Assembly (NCBI RefSeq): GCF_026109735.1
Contig: NZ_CP069620.1
Location: 930,001 to 994,000, forward strand
Reading direction: 5' to 3'
DNA from: Salinimicrobium tongyeongense
Lineage (GTDB): Bacteria > Bacteroidota > Bacteroidia > Flavobacteriales > Flavobacteriaceae
Length of the DNA stretch: 64,000 bases
Of the stretch, positions 62,533 through 64,000 are shown in pieces (position 1 is the first letter of the stretch; every line of letters starts with the position of its first letter). Made by a program: the position numbers and the translations under genes. The notes under the pieces were generated by a model. The model was not told where the DNA came from, made no database searches, and saw only the letters and a program-made list of their open reading frames with translations.

Positions 62533-64000
62533 TTAATCCACGTTATCGTGCAGGAAAGAATTGTTCGTTCTAAACCTTATTTCATCATCATTACCTCCCC
62601 CTAAACTGGTGCGTGAAAGTTTTCCTTCACCCGGCTCGCTGTGGTCAAGATCTATTCCCTGTCTTTTGTAAGCAGGCTGTCTTTCGTACTCGTCAACCTT
62701 GCTCACATTATTCCTGAACTTATAATTGAACTCCTTCATCTTAGCCCTTCTTTCAGCCGATCTTTTTATAAGGCTTTCATTAATAGGAATGTTGAAAGGA
62801 TCTATGTCATCTTCGGGCGCCTCCTTACTTTCTTCGGGCGCAGGGTTTCCTTTTGCAACAGGAGGCTGCACCGGTGCTGGCTCACTCTTAAGTTTTGGCT
62901 CAGGTTGTTGTGGCTGGGGCCTGCTCTTCTGCACGGGCTGAGAGCTCTTCAGCATTTCTTCCACCTGCATGTAATCCTGTAGCGAATATCGGGTCACCCC
63001 ATTTTCAGTCTTTGCCTGTATCGCACTTTCCTTCTTTACAGAATTTTCTGATTCTGAATCTTCAGAAAGGCTATGTACAATCCTCTGTTGCTTCACAGGT
63101 TCTTTATGCCCGCCCTGCGAAACTTCCTGTTCAGTCTTTGGCTCCTTTTTTTCTTCGGAAGTGTTGTTCCTGGGCATGTCAAAAGTAAACATAAACTGTT
63201 GCTCCTGCGGCTCTGGCGTCACCTCTTCAGGCTCCGAAACTTCCACGTCCCTCACGCTGTCTGTAATGATAAATTCAGGTTCTTCTGCAGGCTTTACTTC
63301 CTCATACTCCACATTCATTTCCCTAACAGCGGCCGAAGGTTCATCTGTCCCGGCTTCGTTATCTATATCTTCATCGTCAAGTGAAAGCGTGTGAACTATT
63401 TTTGTTTCTTCTTTTGGTGCCGGGGCAGGCCCGTCGTATGCCGAAGAGGTTTTCTTTGGAGAAAGCTCGTGCTCTGCCCTCTGCTCATCTTCAAGCGTAT
63501 GTATGATCTTCTTGGTCTCGGTATTTACAATGTCATTTTGTTGCTCAATGTCAAAACCCGTAGCAATAATGGTTACAGAAATGGCATCGTCAAGATTTTC
63601 ATCTTCCCCAACCCCCATTATGATATTGGCACTGTGACCGGCTTCTGCCTGAATATGATCTGAAATCTCCCCAATTTCATCAATAGTAATTTCTTCGGAA
63701 CCGGAAATGATAAGCAGCAGCACATTTTTGGCACCTGTAATTTTGTTATCGTTAAGCAGCGGCGAATCCAGCGCCTTTGAAATGGCATCCTGGGCACGGT
63801 TTCCACCTGAAGCCTGCGCAGACCCCATTATGGCTGTTCCACTATTGCTAAGCACTGTCTTTGCGTCGCGCAAGTCAATATTCTGGGTATAGTGATGCGT
63901 AATTACTTCTGCTATCCCTCTCGAAGCAGTGGCCAAAACCTCATCGGCCTTGGAGAATCCGGCTTTGAATCCGAGGTTGCCATATACTTCTCTTAGTTTG
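62533..64000 (-). CDS. ftsZ: Cell division protein FtsZ (5' part beyond the window)
   Basis: The visible 488 codons begin in the GTPase domain (GFSKADEVLATASRGIAEVITHH), continue through the C-terminal tubulin-like domain (MGSAQASGGNRAQDAI, NIIMGVGEDENLDDAISVTIIATGF), and then a tail of about 310 residues rich in Glu, Pro and Gln. It ends in a conserved-looking NNSFLHDNVD. The length of this tail is typical of Flavobacteriia and far beyond the linker of E. coli FtsZ. The protein forms the cytokinetic ring on the inner membrane. The N-terminal GTP-binding half lies beyond position 64000. Confidence 0.96.
   Translation of the reverse strand, partial: KLREVYGNLGFKAGFSKADEVLATASRGIAEVITHHYTQNIDLRDAKTVLSNSGTAIMGSAQASGGNRAQDAISKALDSPLLNDNKITGAKNVLLLIISGSEEITIDEIGEISDHIQAEAGHSANIIMGVGEDENLDDAISVTIIATGFDIEQQNDIVNTETKKIIHTLEDEQRAEHELSPKKTSSAYDGPAPAPKEETKIVHTLSLDDEDIDNEAGTDEPSAAVREMNVEYEEVKPAEEPEFIITDSVRDVEVSEPEEVTPEPQEQQFMFTFDMPRNNTSEEKKEPKTEQEVSQGGHKEPVKQQRIVHSLSEDSESENSVKKESAIQAKTENGVTRYSLQDYMQVEEMLKSSQPVQKSRPQPQQPEPKLKSEPAPVQPPVAKGNPAPEESKEAPEDDIDPFNIPINESLIKRSAERRAKMKEFNYKFRNNVSKVDEYERQPAYKRQGIDLDHSEPGEGKLSRTSLGGGNDDEIRFRTNNSFLHDNVD

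Noticed and set aside
62641-63394. Overlapping plus-strand ORFs opposite the ftsZ tail
   Set aside because: They arise from the biased Glu/Pro codons of the ftsZ tail and show no domain signature.

Overview
The window comes from the chromosome of a member of the Bacteroidota, most likely a marine or sediment Flavobacteriaceae of the Gramella/Salegentibacter/Zunongwangia kind. The grounds are a SusC/SusD pair, TAnnTTTG-type -7 promoter elements, PepSY-like periplasmic proteins, a split transketolase, a Bacteroidota-style curli cluster and an FtsZ with a very long acidic tail. I infer the genus from gene content only.

Region 1 (1-5808, minus strand) is one giant secreted protein whose 3' end lies beyond the left edge. 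Its order is signal peptide, glycine-rich domain, HYR/Ig-like modules, a domain that reads like the eukaryotic F-box-associated (FBA) sugar-binding fold, a LamG domain inserted in an HYR-like module, and at least ten 80-residue repeats encoded by a strict 240-bp tandem array. An AraC-type membrane regulator follows (6377-7543).

Region 2 (7877-42301) is an almost self-contained xylan and glucuronoxylan utilisation island. One minus operon carries GH67 and GH115 alpha-glucuronidases, a GH10 xylanase, mannonate dehydratase, a fructuronate-reductase-type SDR and an aldo/keto reductase. Divergently there are a GH3 beta-xylosidase and glucuronate isomerase. Two regulators follow, LacI-type and Nudix/NrtR-type. 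The xylose symporter, xylulokinase and xylose isomerase form the next operon, then susCD, a GH43 plus CE20-like esterase pair, and a minus operon of transaldolase, split transketolase, GH43 and aldose epimerase. Uptake, side-chain removal, depolymerisation and entry into the pentose phosphate and glucuronate routes are all present. KDG kinase and aldolase are not in the window. Identical PurR/LacI-type operators sit in the GH67/GH3 and susC promoter regions, and a separate inverted repeat overlaps the -33 element of the xylose operon.

Region 3 (42558-54900) holds an OmpR/HK two-component system flanked by two PepSY-like genes, an SdiA-regulated-like protein, a VTT membrane protein, a DUF2490 protein, an S9 peptidase, and a KdpDE-like system next to TrkH/TrkA. 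A 50-residue cysteine-rich ORF overlaps the TTG start of trkH.

Region 4 (54967-61081, minus) is a curli-type functional amyloid operon: major curlin, minor curlin, a CsgE with an extra CsgC/CsgH-like N-terminal domain, CsgF, a CsgG with a barrel-like C-terminal extension, and a lipoprotein with a propeller-like domain. A strong terminator separates the major curlin from the rest. A 7-2-7 palindrome upstream of the curlin recurs, with compensated arms, upstream of the giant repeat protein. The window closes with tRNA-Arg(UCG), a YqeY-family gene and the 3' part of ftsZ.
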